Of a stretch of 57,398 bases of DNA, positions 29,957 to 39,908 are shown piece after piece. The stretch is taken from the NCBI RefSeq assembly GCF_004168585.1, contig NZ_PGVH01000006.1:67667-125064 (forward strand). Reading direction: 5' to 3'. Under the pieces are notes generated by a model. That model worked only from the letters and a program-made list of their open reading frames with translations. It did no database searches and was not told the origin of the DNA. The stretch comes from Shewanella sp. OPT22. Its GTDB lineage: Bacteria; Pseudomonadota; Gammaproteobacteria; Enterobacterales; Shewanellaceae. The position numbers and the translations under genes are program-made. How positions within the stretch are numbered: position 1 is the first letter of the stretch; the number at the start of each line of letters is the position of its first letter.

Positions 29957-30376
29957 TCATTCGCTGTCAATGTGATTGGCTTTTTGTTTAAAGCGTACAA
30001 TTTGACGTCGTTGTTTTTTATCGGGTTTGTGATCAGGTATAGGGTTATTTAAGCGGTTAAGGTGTCTAGCTTCAGCGGCTAATTCACGTTTTTTAATGCT
30101 GTTTTCTGTTTCCTGATATAACGCTTGAGCCATCGTGGCATTACCACGACGTTCAGAAAGTGCCAAAATATTGAGCTCTTTTTCATCAAAACCTTGGCGT
30201 AATTGGATCCGAGCACCGATTTCGACATTCTTACTGGATTTAGTACGCTGACCGTTGTAGTGTACTTTGCCGCCGTCGATCATTTGTTTTGCAATGGCTC
30301 GTGTTTTGTAAAAACGAGCTGCCCACAACCATTTATCGAGACGAACGGTGAGCTGAGGGAAATTTTTATGACTCAT
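29957..30376 (-). CDS. hslR: Heat shock protein Hsp15
   Basis: S4-domain RNA-binding protein of 139 residues that recycles 50S subunits still carrying peptidyl-tRNA. The S4 motif runs VRLDKWLWAARFYKTRAIAK to DGGKVHYNGQRTK, and the basic C-terminus (KPDKKQRRQIVRFKQKA) is typical. AGGAGAG lies before the ATG. First gene of hslR-hslO. Confidence 0.94.
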   Translation of the reverse strand: MSHKNFPQLTVRLDKWLWAARFYKTRAIAKQMIDGGKVHYNGQRTKSSKNVEIGARIQLRQGFDEKELNILALSERRGNATMAQALYQETENSIKKRELAAEARHLNRLNNPIPDHKPDKKQRRQIVRFKQKANHIDSE

Positions 30377-30448
30377 GTTCTCTCCTATAATAAGTATTTA
30401 TAAATGATTGGATTATGGATCAGCTAGAATTCAGTAAATCATTGTAAA

Positions 30449-30480
30449 GTTATTCGAAAATGTTCTATTACACGAATAAC
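30449..30480. repeat. Inverted repeat in the hslR-gspC divergent gap
   Basis: Arms GTTATTCG (30449-30456) and CGAATAAC (30473-30480), separated by 16 bases, in the 259-base region between the divergent hslR and gspC starts. The spacing suits an operator more than a hairpin. No other clear structure is seen in this gap. Confidence 0.35.
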
Positions 30481-30635
30481 GTCGATTTGGGGTGGCAAAG
30501 TTAGCATAATTGACTAATTTTAGCCAATGAGGAGTCTGTTAAAGACTTGTTGCTGTTTACTAGCTAGGGTAGCATGGTACAGTTTTTTGCTTAAAAACCG
30601 GATAAAGAAGGTTAATATCACAGGTTGCCAATGAT

Positions 30636-31556
30636 ATGGATGCACTAGATAAAGTAATAACAAAAGTAATTGGCTTACCTCACAAGCCATTAAGCAACGC
30701 CGTATTCTGGCTTGGCTTGATATTAATCATATATTTGTTAGCCCAAATAACGTGGGGGCTTGTACCTACTTCAACGCAAACCGTTGCGTGGAAACCCACA
30801 CCAGTTTCTGCTAATTCAAATGGTTCTGCCAATGTTGATTTAGCCAGTTTTAAAAGACTTGATCTTTTTGGTAAGTACGACAAAGAAAATACACAAAAAG
30901 TTGAAGACAACACGCCGACACAAATCACTGATGCACCTAAGTCGTCACTTTCTATCCAGTTAACAGGGGTTGTGGCCTCAACGACTAAAAAGAAAGGTTT
31001 AGCTATTATTGCTTCAAGCGGGACACAAGCAACTTATAGTATTGGTGATAAAATCAAAGGTACTTCAGCATCGCTCAAAGAAGTTTATGCAGACCGCATT
31101 ATCATTACCAATGCAGGACGTTATGAAACTGTCATGTTAGATGGTCTAAAATTTACAACGGATGTTGCAAATAATAAGCCTCTGCAAACGGCCTCTCGAA
31201 ATAAAGCAAAGAAAATAGATAAATCGAAAGATAGACGCGTGAGTGCTGATTTAGCGAAAACACGCCAAGCGATTTTAGCGGATCCAAATAAAATTACTGA
31301 TTATTTATCAATCTCTCCAAAAACGGTAAATGGTCAATTACAGGGTTACCGCTTAAATCCAGGCAAAGATCGCAAGATATTTAGAGAAGCAGGGTTTAAA
31401 CCCAACGATTTAGCGAAATCATTAAATGGATATGACCTCACAGATATATCACAAGCATTAGAAGTCATGTCTCAGTTACAAGAGTTAACCCAAGTGTCCA
31501 TCATTGTTGAACGAGAAGGACAGCTCGTCGAACTTACATTAGGTTTACCGCAATAG
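30636..31556 (+). CDS. gspC: Type II secretion protein GspC
   Basis: Inner-membrane periplasmic linker of the type II secretion system that contacts the secretin GspD. Of 306 residues, about 20-45 form the single membrane helix (NAVFWLGLILIIYLLAQI), about 95-180 the homology region (SSLSIQLTGVVASTTKKKG), and the end (YRLNPGKDRKIFREAGFKPN) looks like the PDZ-type substrate domain. First gene of the twelve-gene gsp operon. Confidence 0.93.
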   Translation: MDALDKVITKVIGLPHKPLSNAVFWLGLILIIYLLAQITWGLVPTSTQTVAWKPTPVSANSNGSANVDLASFKRLDLFGKYDKENTQKVEDNTPTQITDAPKSSLSIQLTGVVASTTKKKGLAIIASSGTQATYSIGDKIKGTSASLKEVYADRIIITNAGRYETVMLDGLKFTTDVANNKPLQTASRNKAKKIDKSKDRRVSADLAKTRQAILADPNKITDYLSISPKTVNGQLQGYRLNPGKDRKIFREAGFKPNDLAKSLNGYDLTDISQALEVMSQLQELTQVSIIVEREGQLVELTLGLPQ

Positions 31557-31581
31557 CATTTAGGCTAGGGGAAGTTACATA

Positions 31582-33795
31582 ATGAACAACAAAAAACTCG
31601 GACGTAAATTTTTAGCCAGCTTATTAGCTGGTGCCGTCCTAATGTCACCAGCCTTAAGTTGGGCTGCGCAATATGCTGCCAACTTTAAAGGCACTGATAT
31701 TCAAGAGTTTATCAATATTGTTGGTAAAAACTTAAATAAGACCATCATTGTTGACCCAACTGTACGCGGTAAAATTAACGTCCGCAGTTACGACTTACTT
31801 AATGATGAGCAGTATTACCAATTCTTTCTGAATGTACTGCAAGTTTATGGCTATGCTGTTGTGAAAATGGACAACAACATCATTAAAGTCATTAAAGATA
31901 AAGATGCTAAAACATCTAATATTCGTGTTGCAGATGATTCTAAGCCTGGACAAGGCGATGAGATGGTCACGCGCATTGTGGCACTTTACAACACACAAGC
32001 GAAACAGCTTGCGCCTTTGCTACGTCAGTTAAACGATAATGCCGGTGGTGGTAACGTTGTAAACTATGACCCTTCTAATGTCTTGATGATTTCGGGTCGA
32101 GCAGCGGTGGTAAATAAGCTGGTTGAGATTGTTCGACGTGTTGATAAGCAAGGTGATACATCAGTACAAGTTATCCCACTAAATTATGCTTCTGCGAGTG
32201 AAATCGTCCGCATTATCGAAACACTGTATCGACAAAATGGCAGTTCGGCACAGCTTCAAGGTCAAGCACCAAAAGTAGTCGCAGACGAACGCACGAACTC
32301 AGTTGTAGTCAGCGGTGATGAAAAAACTCGTATGCGGGTTGCTAACCTGGTCAAGAAGCTCGACGAAGAGCAGGCGACTACAGGTAATACTCGGGTACGT
32401 TATCTTCGTTATGCGAAAGCAGAAGATCTTGTTGAAGTTCTGAATGGGTTTGCAGATAAAATTTCGGCTAATACACCAGGAGCCAAGAAGAGTACTTCAT
32501 CAAGCGGCAGAAAGACGAGCTCGTCTTCTCGGAGTTCATCTTCAAGAACAACCAACCGCAGCAGTAGCATAGGTGGTGGCAACAGTGATATTAATATTGT
32601 TGCAGATGCAGAAACTAACTCTTTGGTTATGACGGCTCAGCCTGCTGAAATGCGCACGTTGAATAGCGTCATTGATCAATTGGATATTCGACGCGCTCAG
32701 GTACTCGTTCAAGCGATTATTGTTGAGATTGGCGAAGGTGATGATGTCGGTTTAGGCTTCCAGTGGGGAACATCGGCTGGTGGTGGCACACAGTTTAATA
32801 ACTTTGGTGCTTCGATTGGTGAAATTGGTGCTGGTGTTTGGGCAGCAAAAGATCAACCTGCTTCACAAACCTGTTCAGGAGCTGGAGATAATCAAAACTG
32901 TACCGACAACCCTGACACCCCAGGAGATATTTCGTTACTCGCATCTGCTTTGGGCAAAATTAATGGTGCGGCATGGGGCGTTTGGACTGGCGATTTCGGC
33001 GCATTAGTACAAGCTATCTCAAGCGATACTAACTCAAATGTACTGTCAACACCGTCCATTACTACGCTTGATAATCAAGAAGCAAACTTTATTGTCGGTG
33101 ATGAAGTTCCTGTCATCACAGGTTCGACAGCAAGTTCTAACAACAGCAACCCCTTCCAAACCGTTGAACGTAAAGAAGTGGGTGTGAAGCTTAAGGTTAC
33201 TCCGCAAATTAACCAAGGTGGTTCTGCGGTTAAGTTAACCATCGAACAAGAAGTATCGGGTGTTAACGGTAATACCGGTGTTGATATTTCATTCTCTACT
33301 CGACGTCTTACCACAACGGTTTTAGCAAACGATGGTCAAGTAGTCGTGCTTGGTGGTTTGATTACTGAAAATGTGCAAGAAAGCGTGCAGAAAGTACCGC
33401 TATTAGGTGACATCCCGTTTCTTGGTCACTTATTTAAGTCGTCTTCAAGTAAAAAGACCAAACGTAATCTGATGGTGTTTATCAAGCCAACGATTGTTCG
33501 TGATGGCATGACGATGAATGGATTAACCGGTCGTAAATATAATTACTTCCGTGCGTTACAGATAGAGCAGCAAGGTCGTGGTATTAATTTAATGCCAAAT
33601 ACTGAAGTTCCGGTATTAGAAGAATGGAAAAATCAGTCAGTAGTGCCTCAAGAGGTTCAAGATATTTTACAGCGTCATGAAGAAGGAAAAGGCTTGGGTA
33701 CACCAATGCGAAAAACGGATTCAACGCTAAAAATGCTGACCGAAAGCAAAGAAAAAGACCAAGCTGAAAAAGCTAAACAAGATGAAAAGAAGTAG
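31582..33795 (+). CDS. gspD: Type II secretion secretin GspD
   Basis: Outer-membrane secretin of 737 residues. A signal peptide (residues 1-28, ending LSWA) is followed by the N0-N3 domains with NFKGTDIQEFINIVGKNLNK and the repeats VIPLNYASASEIVRII and RYLRYAKAEDLVEVL. A Ser-rich insert (around residues 303-330) lies in the N3 region. The secretin core carries VPVITGSTASSN and the C-terminal VVLGGLITENVQESVQKVPLLGDIPFLG. The tail is rich in Lys and Glu. Its pilotin is not in the window. Confidence 0.96.
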   Translation: MNNKKLGRKFLASLLAGAVLMSPALSWAAQYAANFKGTDIQEFINIVGKNLNKTIIVDPTVRGKINVRSYDLLNDEQYYQFFLNVLQVYGYAVVKMDNNIIKVIKDKDAKTSNIRVADDSKPGQGDEMVTRIVALYNTQAKQLAPLLRQLNDNAGGGNVVNYDPSNVLMISGRAAVVNKLVEIVRRVDKQGDTSVQVIPLNYASASEIVRIIETLYRQNGSSAQLQGQAPKVVADERTNSVVVSGDEKTRMRVANLVKKLDEEQATTGNTRVRYLRYAKAEDLVEVLNGFADKISANTPGAKKSTSSSGRKTSSSSRSSSSRTTNRSSSIGGGNSDINIVADAETNSLVMTAQPAEMRTLNSVIDQLDIRRAQVLVQAIIVEIGEGDDVGLGFQWGTSAGGGTQFNNFGASIGEIGAGVWAAKDQPASQTCSGAGDNQNCTDNPDTPGDISLLASALGKINGAAWGVWTGDFGALVQAISSDTNSNVLSTPSITTLDNQEANFIVGDEVPVITGSTASSNNSNPFQTVERKEVGVKLKVTPQINQGGSAVKLTIEQEVSGVNGNTGVDISFSTRRLTTTVLANDGQVVVLGGLITENVQESVQKVPLLGDIPFLGHLFKSSSSKKTKRNLMVFIKPTIVRDGMTMNGLTGRKYNYFRALQIEQQGRGINLMPNTEVPVLEEWKNQSVVPQEVQDILQRHEEGKGLGTPMRKTDSTLKMLTESKEKDQAEKAKQDEKK

Positions 33796-33798
33796 CTC

Positions 33799-35367
33799 AT
33801 GAGTGAAACGCAATTAGACGATATTGATTTATCAAAAGTCTCTACCGAGCTAGGCATGGATGTCGAGCAGCAGGAAGATGAAGTCTTTCACTCGAGCAGT
33901 AAAGAACGTTTGCCGTTTGCTTTTGCTCATCGACACGCTGTGGTTTTAGACAAGGATGCTGAAGACCAACTGACGTTGTTTCATACACCGACCACAGCAG
34001 CAGAAATGATTCTAGAAGCGAGCCGTTATTCTGGTAAACAGCTGAAACTTGTTGAGCTTGATAATCAGCAATTTGAAGTGAGATTGACTCAAGCCTACCA
34101 AACCAATTCTTCCGAAGCGCAGCAGCTGATGGAAGACATTGGTAATGAGATGGACTTGTTCACTCTTGCGGAAGAACTGCCGCAAACAGAAGATTTATTA
34201 GAAGGCGATGATGATGCGCCAATCATCAAGCTTATTAATGCTTTGTTATCTGAAGCGATCAAAGAAGAAGCCTCAGATATTCACGTTGAAACCTATGAAA
34301 AGCAGTTAGTGGTTCGCTTCCGTGTTGATGGCGTACTCAAAGAAGTACTTAAGCCCAACCGTAAGTTATCTTCACTGTTAGTTTCCCGTATCAAGGTAAT
34401 GGCAAGACTTGATATCGCAGAAAAGCGTGTGCCACAGGATGGGCGCATTTCACTGCGTATTGCGGGGCGCGCTGTTGATGTGCGTGTATCAACCATGCCA
34501 TCCAGTCATGGTGAGCGTGTTGTGTTACGTTTATTAGACAAAAATGCCGGTAATTTAGATTTACAACAATTGGGCATGACAGAAGGTGTGCGGGTACAGT
34601 TTGATGATTTGATCCGTAAACCACATGGCATTATTTTGGTGACCGGTCCAACAGGCTCGGGTAAATCTACGACGCTGTATGCTGGTCTTACTGAAATTAA
34701 TTCTCGTGATACGAATATTTTAACAGTTGAAGACCCGATCGAGTATGAGCTTGAGGGGATAGGCCAAACTCAAGTTAACACCAAAGTTGATATGACCTTT
34801 GCTCGTGGTCTTAGAGCAATTTTGCGTCAAGATCCTGATGTGGTGATGATTGGTGAAATTCGAGATTTAGAGACAGGACAAATTGCAGTTCAAGCCTCAC
34901 TAACGGGTCACTTAGTATTATCTACGCTCCATACGAATACAGCGTCAGGTGCCATTACCCGTTTACAAGATATGGGCGTAGAACCATTTCTTGTGTCATC
35001 CAGTTTATTAGGTGTACTGGCACAGCGATTGGTTCGAACTCTATGTAAAGATTGCCGCACTGAGCACACCCCTGATGCACAAGAACGTGAGTTACTTGGA
35101 CTCCAAGAAGGCGATAATCGTACGATTTTCCGAGCTAATGGCTGTAAAAAATGTGGAAACAATGGCTATCGTGGGCGTACCGGTATTCATGAACTCTTAG
35201 TGGTTGATGATACTGTTCGTGAATTAATTCACCACGGAAAAGGTGAACTTGCTATTGAAAAGTACGTTCGTGAGCGTATACCAAGTATTCGTCATGATGG
35301 CATGAGCAAAGTACTTGCAGGTGCGACTACACTTGAAGAAGTCCTGCGCGTCACTCGTGAGGAGTAA
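33799..35367 (+). CDS. gspE: Type II secretion ATPase GspE
   Basis: Cytosolic hexameric ATPase of 522 residues that drives pseudopilus assembly. Walker [15 protein letters not shown], Asp box [14 protein letters not shown], Walker [13 protein letters not shown] and His box [15 protein letters not shown] are all intact. The C-terminal zinc module has paired cysteines CKDC and CKKC. It starts 3 bases after gspD. Confidence 0.97.
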   Translation: MSETQLDDIDLSKVSTELGMDVEQQEDEVFHSSSKERLPFAFAHRHAVVLDKDAEDQLTLFHTPTTAAEMILEASRYSGKQLKLVELDNQQFEVRLTQAYQTNSSEAQQLMEDIGNEMDLFTLAEELPQTEDLLEGDDDAPIIKLINALLSEAIKEEASDIHVETYEKQLVVRFRVDGVLKEVLKPNRKLSSLLVSRIKVMARLDIAEKRVPQDGRISLRIAGRAVDVRVSTMPSSHGERVVLRLLDKNAGNLDLQQLGMTEGVRVQFDDLIRKPHGIILVTGPTGSGKSTTLYAGLTEINSRDTNILTVEDPIEYELEGIGQTQVNTKVDMTFARGLRAILRQDPDVVMIGEIRDLETGQIAVQASLTGHLVLSTLHTNTASGAITRLQDMGVEPFLVSSSLLGVLAQRLVRTLCKDCRTEHTPDAQERELLGLQEGDNRTIFRANGCKKCGNNGYRGRTGIHELLVVDDTVRELIHHGKGELAIEKYVRERIPSIRHDGMSKVLAGATTLEEVLRVTREE

Positions 35368-35370
35368 TCG

Positions 35371-36591
35371 ATGGCAGCATTTGAATATAAAGCGTTAGAA
35401 GTCGGTACCGGAAAGCAAACTAAAGGTGTTGTTGAGGCCGATACTGCAAGACATGCTCGTAGTCAGTTGCGAGAAATGCGGTTAACGCCTATCAGTATTG
35501 AGCCGGTTACCGAAAAAGAAGCGAAACAGAGCAGCTTTACGTTGTTTCAAAAACGTATATCGGTAGCTGAATTAGCACTGATCACACGCCAAATCGCAAC
35601 CTTAGTGGCGGCGGGATTACCAATTGAAGAAGCATTGAAAGCGGTTGGTCAACAGTGCGAAAAAGAACGCCTTGCCAGTATGATCATGGCAGTACGCTCT
35701 CGTGTTGTTGAAGGTTATAGTCTGGCAGATTCAATGGCTGAGTTCCCACATATCTTTGATGATCTCTATCGTGCTATGGTTGCATCAGGTGAAAAGTCAG
35801 GTTATCTAGATGTCGTACTCAATCGACTGGCTGACTATACTGAGCGTCGCCAGCAGCTTAAATCGAAGCTGCAACAAGCAATGATTTATCCTACAGCGCT
35901 TACTGTTGTGGCTATTTTGGTTGTTTCAATTCTATTGGCCGTAGTTGTACCTCAAGTGGCAAGTCAGTTCCAGCATATGGGGCAAGATTTGCCTTGGGCG
36001 ACTCAAACCTTGATTTCAATGTCAGACTTTGTCCGAGACTACGGGATTGGAATTGTCGTGACCATTGTCGTTGGTATTGTCATCTTTCAACGAGCAGTAC
36101 AAAAACCAAATTTTCGAATGAAATATCATTCAACCATCCTTAAATTACCTGTAGTAGGTAAAGTCAGCAAAAGTTTGAATACAGCCCGTTTTGCGAGAAC
36201 ATTGAGCATTCTGTCTGCTAGCTCAGTACCTCTACTTGATGGTATGCGTATCGCAAGCGACGTGTTATTAAATAATAAAGTTAAACTGGCCGTCGAAGAG
36301 GCGACAGCAAGTGTGCGAGAGGGTAGTAGCCTAGGTGCTTCGTTAACGGCGACTAAACTATTCCCGCCAATGATGCTCTATATGATCTCGTCAGGTGAGA
36401 AGAGCGGTGAGCTTGAGCAAATGTTAGAAAGAGCGGCTGATAACCAAGACAGACAATTTGAAGCGAACGTGACGATTGCGCTGGGTGTATTTGAGCCTGC
36501 ACTCGTGATCAGTATGGCGGTCGTTGTATTATTTATTGTATTAGCTATTTTGCAGCCTATTTTGGCACTGAACAACTTAGTCAGTGGTTAG
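35371..36591 (+). CDS. gspF: Type II secretion inner-membrane platform GspF
   Basis: Polytopic platform protein of 406 residues. Two T2SSF repeats are seen, each with the MVASGEKSGYLD or MISSGEKSGELE signature, and three main membrane helices (ALTVVAILVVSILLAVVVPQ; GIGIVVTIVVGIVIF; and one near the C-terminus). AGGAG lies before the ATG. Directly after gspE. Confidence 0.96.
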   Translation: MAAFEYKALEVGTGKQTKGVVEADTARHARSQLREMRLTPISIEPVTEKEAKQSSFTLFQKRISVAELALITRQIATLVAAGLPIEEALKAVGQQCEKERLASMIMAVRSRVVEGYSLADSMAEFPHIFDDLYRAMVASGEKSGYLDVVLNRLADYTERRQQLKSKLQQAMIYPTALTVVAILVVSILLAVVVPQVASQFQHMGQDLPWATQTLISMSDFVRDYGIGIVVTIVVGIVIFQRAVQKPNFRMKYHSTILKLPVVGKVSKSLNTARFARTLSILSASSVPLLDGMRIASDVLLNNKVKLAVEEATASVREGSSLGASLTATKLFPPMMLYMISSGEKSGELEQMLERAADNQDRQFEANVTIALGVFEPALVISMAVVVLFIVLAILQPILALNNLVSG

Positions 36592-36642
36592 AGCAGCAAG
36601 CCGTTAAGTGAAATAGATTAGATTTATATTAAGGAGTTTTCA

Positions 36643-37077
36643 ATGAAACAACACAGACGTCAACGAGGATTTACGTTACTTGAAATCATGGTAGTGGTAG
36701 TGATCTTAGGCCTACTTGCTGCGATGGTATTACCGAACGTATTAGGTAACAAAGAAAAAGCAGATAAGCAAAAAACGGTTGCAGATATTGTATCTATTGA
36801 AAACGCACTGGATATGTACAAATTAGACAACGGTGTTTATCCGACAACTGAACAAGGCTTAGACGCACTTGTTCATAAGCCTACGATTTCTCCTGAGCCA
36901 AGAAACTATCGTGAAGATGGTTATATCAAACGTTTACCACAAGATCCTTGGAGAAATGACTACCTGTATCTTAGTCCTGGAGAGCATGGCAAGATTGATG
37001 TCTTCAGTGCAGGGCCTTCTGGTCAAGCGGGCACCGACGATGATATCGGTAACTGGAACCTGAGCGATTACCAATAA
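36643..37077 (+). CDS. gspG: Type II secretion major pseudopilin GspG
   Basis: Major pseudopilin of 144 residues. Prepilin motif RGFTLLEIMVVVVILGLLAA after a basic leader of about nine residues, Glu at mature position 5, and calcium-site C-terminus with SAGPSGQAGTDDDIGNW. AAGGAG lies before the ATG. The gene starts 51 bases after gspF. Confidence 0.97.
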   Translation: MKQHRRQRGFTLLEIMVVVVILGLLAAMVLPNVLGNKEKADKQKTVADIVSIENALDMYKLDNGVYPTTEQGLDALVHKPTISPEPRNYREDGYIKRLPQDPWRNDYLYLSPGEHGKIDVFSAGPSGQAGTDDDIGNWNLSDYQ

Positions 37078-37078
37078 C

Positions 37079-37675
37079 ATGAAATTACGCCAACCCCGTG
37101 GGTTCACCCTGCTTGAAATGATGATCGTGGTGGTCCTTATGGGGTTGATGGCGGTGGCTGTTATTCCTTCTATTGGTTCGGCTGGTCCTGAGCAGAAACT
37201 TGAAGGTCAAGCTAAGAAATTCATTGCTCTCACTGAGCTGGTCATGGACGAAACCGTTTTAAGTGGTCAATTTGTCGGGATTGTCGTCGATCCTGATGGT
37301 TATCATTTTGTGGTGTATAAAGATCAGAAATGGCAACCCATGACATCAGATCGTCTGGTCACAGAACACAAAATGGATGAAGGGATTTCCATCGAAGTAG
37401 TGGTGGATGGGTTACCGCTTACTCAAAGCGATGAAGAAAATGAGTCATGGTTTGATGATGACGATCCGTTTGCGGGTAGTGATGACAAATTTGACGATGA
37501 AAAAAAGAAATTCCCTGAACCTCAAATTATGATTTTCCCGAGTGGTGAACTGACGCCATTTGAATTGCACTTTGTTACTAAAAATGATGATGGTAATGAG
37601 GTTGATAAGCTCGTCACGGGTAGTGCTTTAGGTCAGCTGACTCTTGGGAGGCCAGATGAAACTAAAAAACGCTAA
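37079..37675 (+). CDS. gspH: Type II secretion minor pseudopilin GspH
   Basis: Minor pseudopilin of 198 residues with prepilin motif RGFTLLEMMIVVVLMGLMAV. It carries an acidic insertion around residues 118-145 (ENESWFDDDDPFAGSDDKFD), then the end strand region FPSGELTPFELHFV. It starts 1 base after gspG and overlaps gspI by 20 bases. Confidence 0.93.
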   Translation: MKLRQPRGFTLLEMMIVVVLMGLMAVAVIPSIGSAGPEQKLEGQAKKFIALTELVMDETVLSGQFVGIVVDPDGYHFVVYKDQKWQPMTSDRLVTEHKMDEGISIEVVVDGLPLTQSDEENESWFDDDDPFAGSDDKFDDEKKKFPEPQIMIFPSGELTPFELHFVTKNDDGNEVDKLVTGSALGQLTLGRPDETKKR

Positions 37676-38033
37676 AGGCATGACTTTACTTGAAGTCATG
37701 GTCGCACTGGTGATTTTTGCTGTTGCTGCAGTAGCAATTACTAAGAGCTTGGGTGAACTGATTGCCAATATGCCGATATTAGAAGAGCGTACTTACGCAC
37801 AGTGGGTTGCTGATAATGTGTTGGTCGATAGCAAACTAGAAGAAACCATCCCTGATGTAGGCAAAAAAGAAGGCCGAACTGAAATGGCTGGGAAGGAATG
37901 GTATTGGCGTCGAGAAGTCATCAAAACCAGTGACGATGATGATTTTCGTCTCGTAAAAGTCAGTGTTAGCGATGATGATCGCTACCAGCGTATCATTTCA
38001 CAGGTAAGTACCTATGTTTTTAAAGCAAATTAA
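37656..38033 (+). CDS. gspI: Type II secretion minor pseudopilin GspI
   Basis: Minor pseudopilin of 125 residues; prepilin motif KGMTLLEVMVALVIFAVAAV. Start chosen at ATG 37656, with GGGAGG at 37646-37651; the longer frame from 37644 would overlap this site. The C-terminus RRIISQ-like segment (RYQRIISQVSTYVF) fits GspI. Overlaps both gspH and gspJ. Confidence 0.93.
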   Translation: MKLKNAKGMTLLEVMVALVIFAVAAVAITKSLGELIANMPILEERTYAQWVADNVLVDSKLEETIPDVGKKEGRTEMAGKEWYWRREVIKTSDDDDFRLVKVSVSDDDRYQRIISQVSTYVFKAN

Positions 38034-38793
38034 GCAACATCAAGGTTTTACCTTACTTGAAATGCTGATTGCTATCGCAATCTTTGCGATGTTGGGCATT
38101 GCAGCGAATTCAGTGTTAAGTGTTGTACTGACGAATGACGATGTAACAAAACAATTTGCACAAAAGCTGAAATCTCTACAGCAAGGCTTTGGGATTATTG
38201 AACGCGATCTCGGACAAATTGTGGCACGAACACCGAGATTAATTGAAGGTGGTCGTGGTAATACGGTACTGCAAGTTGGCGATATCATTCCAAACGTTGA
38301 CGGTAAGGCTTTAGTCTTTTATCGACTGGGTTGGTTAAACCCTGACGGCATGTTACCAAGAGGCAGTATTCAGTCGGTTGCTTATGTAATGACAAACAAT
38401 GAGCTTGAGCGTTGGTACTTCCCTTACCCTGAACCAGAAATTGGCGGAGAACCAATAAAAACGGTCATTATTAAAAATGTGAATGAAATTGATTATGCTT
38501 TTTTTGATGGAAAATCTTGGCAAAAACAATTTGATGCAACCAAGCTACCTAAAGCCATTGCAATTGAAGTTGATATTGAAGGGATCGGAAAGATTCAGCG
38601 TAAATTTATTCTACCGTTAGGCGCAAAGGCGGAAGATGCTTCACAAAATAATGCCAATAGCGGGAATAACGGTCAGAATAATAATGGCAATAATAATTCC
38701 GGTGGTACAAATAATAACAACGGCGGCAACAACAATAATAACAACGGGAACAATAATACCAATCAGAACAATGGGGGAAGTAAAGGTGGTTAG
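38014..38793 (+). CDS. gspJ: Type II secretion minor pseudopilin GspJ with Asn-rich tail
   Basis: Minor pseudopilin of 259 residues. The leader MFLKQIKQHQ is followed by GFTLLEMLIAIAIFAMLGIA. The folded domain ends near residue 205 with GKIQRKFILPLG. From residue 211 there is a low-complexity tail in which 27 of 49 residues are Asn and most others Gly or Ser. GspJ relatives usually end near 200. The tail would project from the folded head in the periplasm. It overlaps gspI by 20 bases. Confidence 0.93.
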   Translation: MFLKQIKQHQGFTLLEMLIAIAIFAMLGIAANSVLSVVLTNDDVTKQFAQKLKSLQQGFGIIERDLGQIVARTPRLIEGGRGNTVLQVGDIIPNVDGKALVFYRLGWLNPDGMLPRGSIQSVAYVMTNNELERWYFPYPEPEIGGEPIKTVIIKNVNEIDYAFFDGKSWQKQFDATKLPKAIAIEVDIEGIGKIQRKFILPLGAKAEDASQNNANSGNNGQNNNGNNNSGGTNNNNGGNNNNNNGNNNTNQNNGGSKGG

Positions 38794-38829
38794 TTTACAA
38801 CTCTCAAATGAAAAGTTAGGTATTTACTG

Positions 38830-39852
38830 ATGACTCGTTTATATAAGTCGATGTTGAAACGCCAGCAACAAGGTATTGCACTCATTATCGTGCTATTGAT
38901 CGTCGCTGTTGTGTCAGCCGTTGCGGCGAATATTACCACGCGCAACCAAATTGCAGTGAAGCGAACGATTAACTTAGCCGATTATGATCAAGCGTATTGG
39001 TATGCGATTTCAGCGGAAGAGTTAGCCAAAAAAGTATTGAAACAAGATTTAGAAGACTCTGAAGGTAAAGTTCATTTACAACAATATTGGGCACAGGCCG
39101 ATGTGATTTTCCCTGTTGAAAATGGACAAATTAAAGGCACTATTTCAGATATGCGCAGTTGCTTTAATGTGAATGCGCTCAGTGTGAATGCACCTAAGCC
39201 AAGCCAAAACAATGGACAGCAGCAAAAGAAGCCGCTCGCTGTTGAGCAATTTACTGATCTGCTTATCAATTTGGGTATGGAAGCATTTAATGCAGAGAAG
39301 TTGGCCTATAACATAAAAGATTACATTGATGATGGCACTCAACCTAACCCGTTTGGTGGTGGTGATGCCGCTTATGAATCTAGGGATGTTCCCTATCGCG
39401 CTGCACGTACTTTGATGAGTCATCGAAGTGAATTACGAGCCGTGATTGGTGTTACGCAAGATGTATATCGCAAACTGCAGCCTTATGTTTGTGCGATACC
39501 AGGTAACAATCAGCAAGTACTTAATGTGAATACCATAAAAGTTGAGCACGCCGCATTATTGGCTGCAATGCTGCAAAATAAAATCTCTGTTGGAGAAGCT
39601 GAAAGCGTCATTAATCAGCGGTCTGGGAGTGGTTATGATGAAATTACTGATTTTTGGAATACGCCTGAACTGTCCGGTATAGCAGGGCAAAATCAATTAT
39701 TAAAGTCGGCATTCTCAGTAAAAAGCGAATACTTTTTATTGGATGCGGCTGCGAAAGTCGACGATGCTGTTTTTCGCTTGGAAAGTGTCTTAAAAGTAGG
39801 TAAAAATAACGTTGTTGATGTGTTAACACGTCAATACGGTGGACAAAAATAA
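38830..39852 (+). CDS. gspK: Type II secretion minor pseudopilin GspK
   Basis: Largest minor pseudopilin, 340 residues. Prepilin motif QGIALIIVLLIVAVVSAVAA lacks Glu at mature position 5, as is usual for GspK tip proteins. The alpha-helical domain carries MRSCFNVNALSVN and IKDYIDDGTQPNPFGG plus two SAM-like repeats. It forms the pseudopilus tip with GspI and GspJ. Start at ATG 38830, 36 bases after gspJ. Confidence 0.95.
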   Translation: MTRLYKSMLKRQQQGIALIIVLLIVAVVSAVAANITTRNQIAVKRTINLADYDQAYWYAISAEELAKKVLKQDLEDSEGKVHLQQYWAQADVIFPVENGQIKGTISDMRSCFNVNALSVNAPKPSQNNGQQQKKPLAVEQFTDLLINLGMEAFNAEKLAYNIKDYIDDGTQPNPFGGGDAAYESRDVPYRAARTLMSHRSELRAVIGVTQDVYRKLQPYVCAIPGNNQQVLNVNTIKVEHAALLAAMLQNKISVGEAESVINQRSGSGYDEITDFWNTPELSGIAGQNQLLKSAFSVKSEYFLLDAAAKVDDAVFRLESVLKVGKNNVVDVLTRQYGGQK

Positions 39853-39908
39853 CGAAAGCACCTGAATAGGTGAATCTTTCAAGATTAAAGGTAAGGTGGA
39901 GAAGCACA

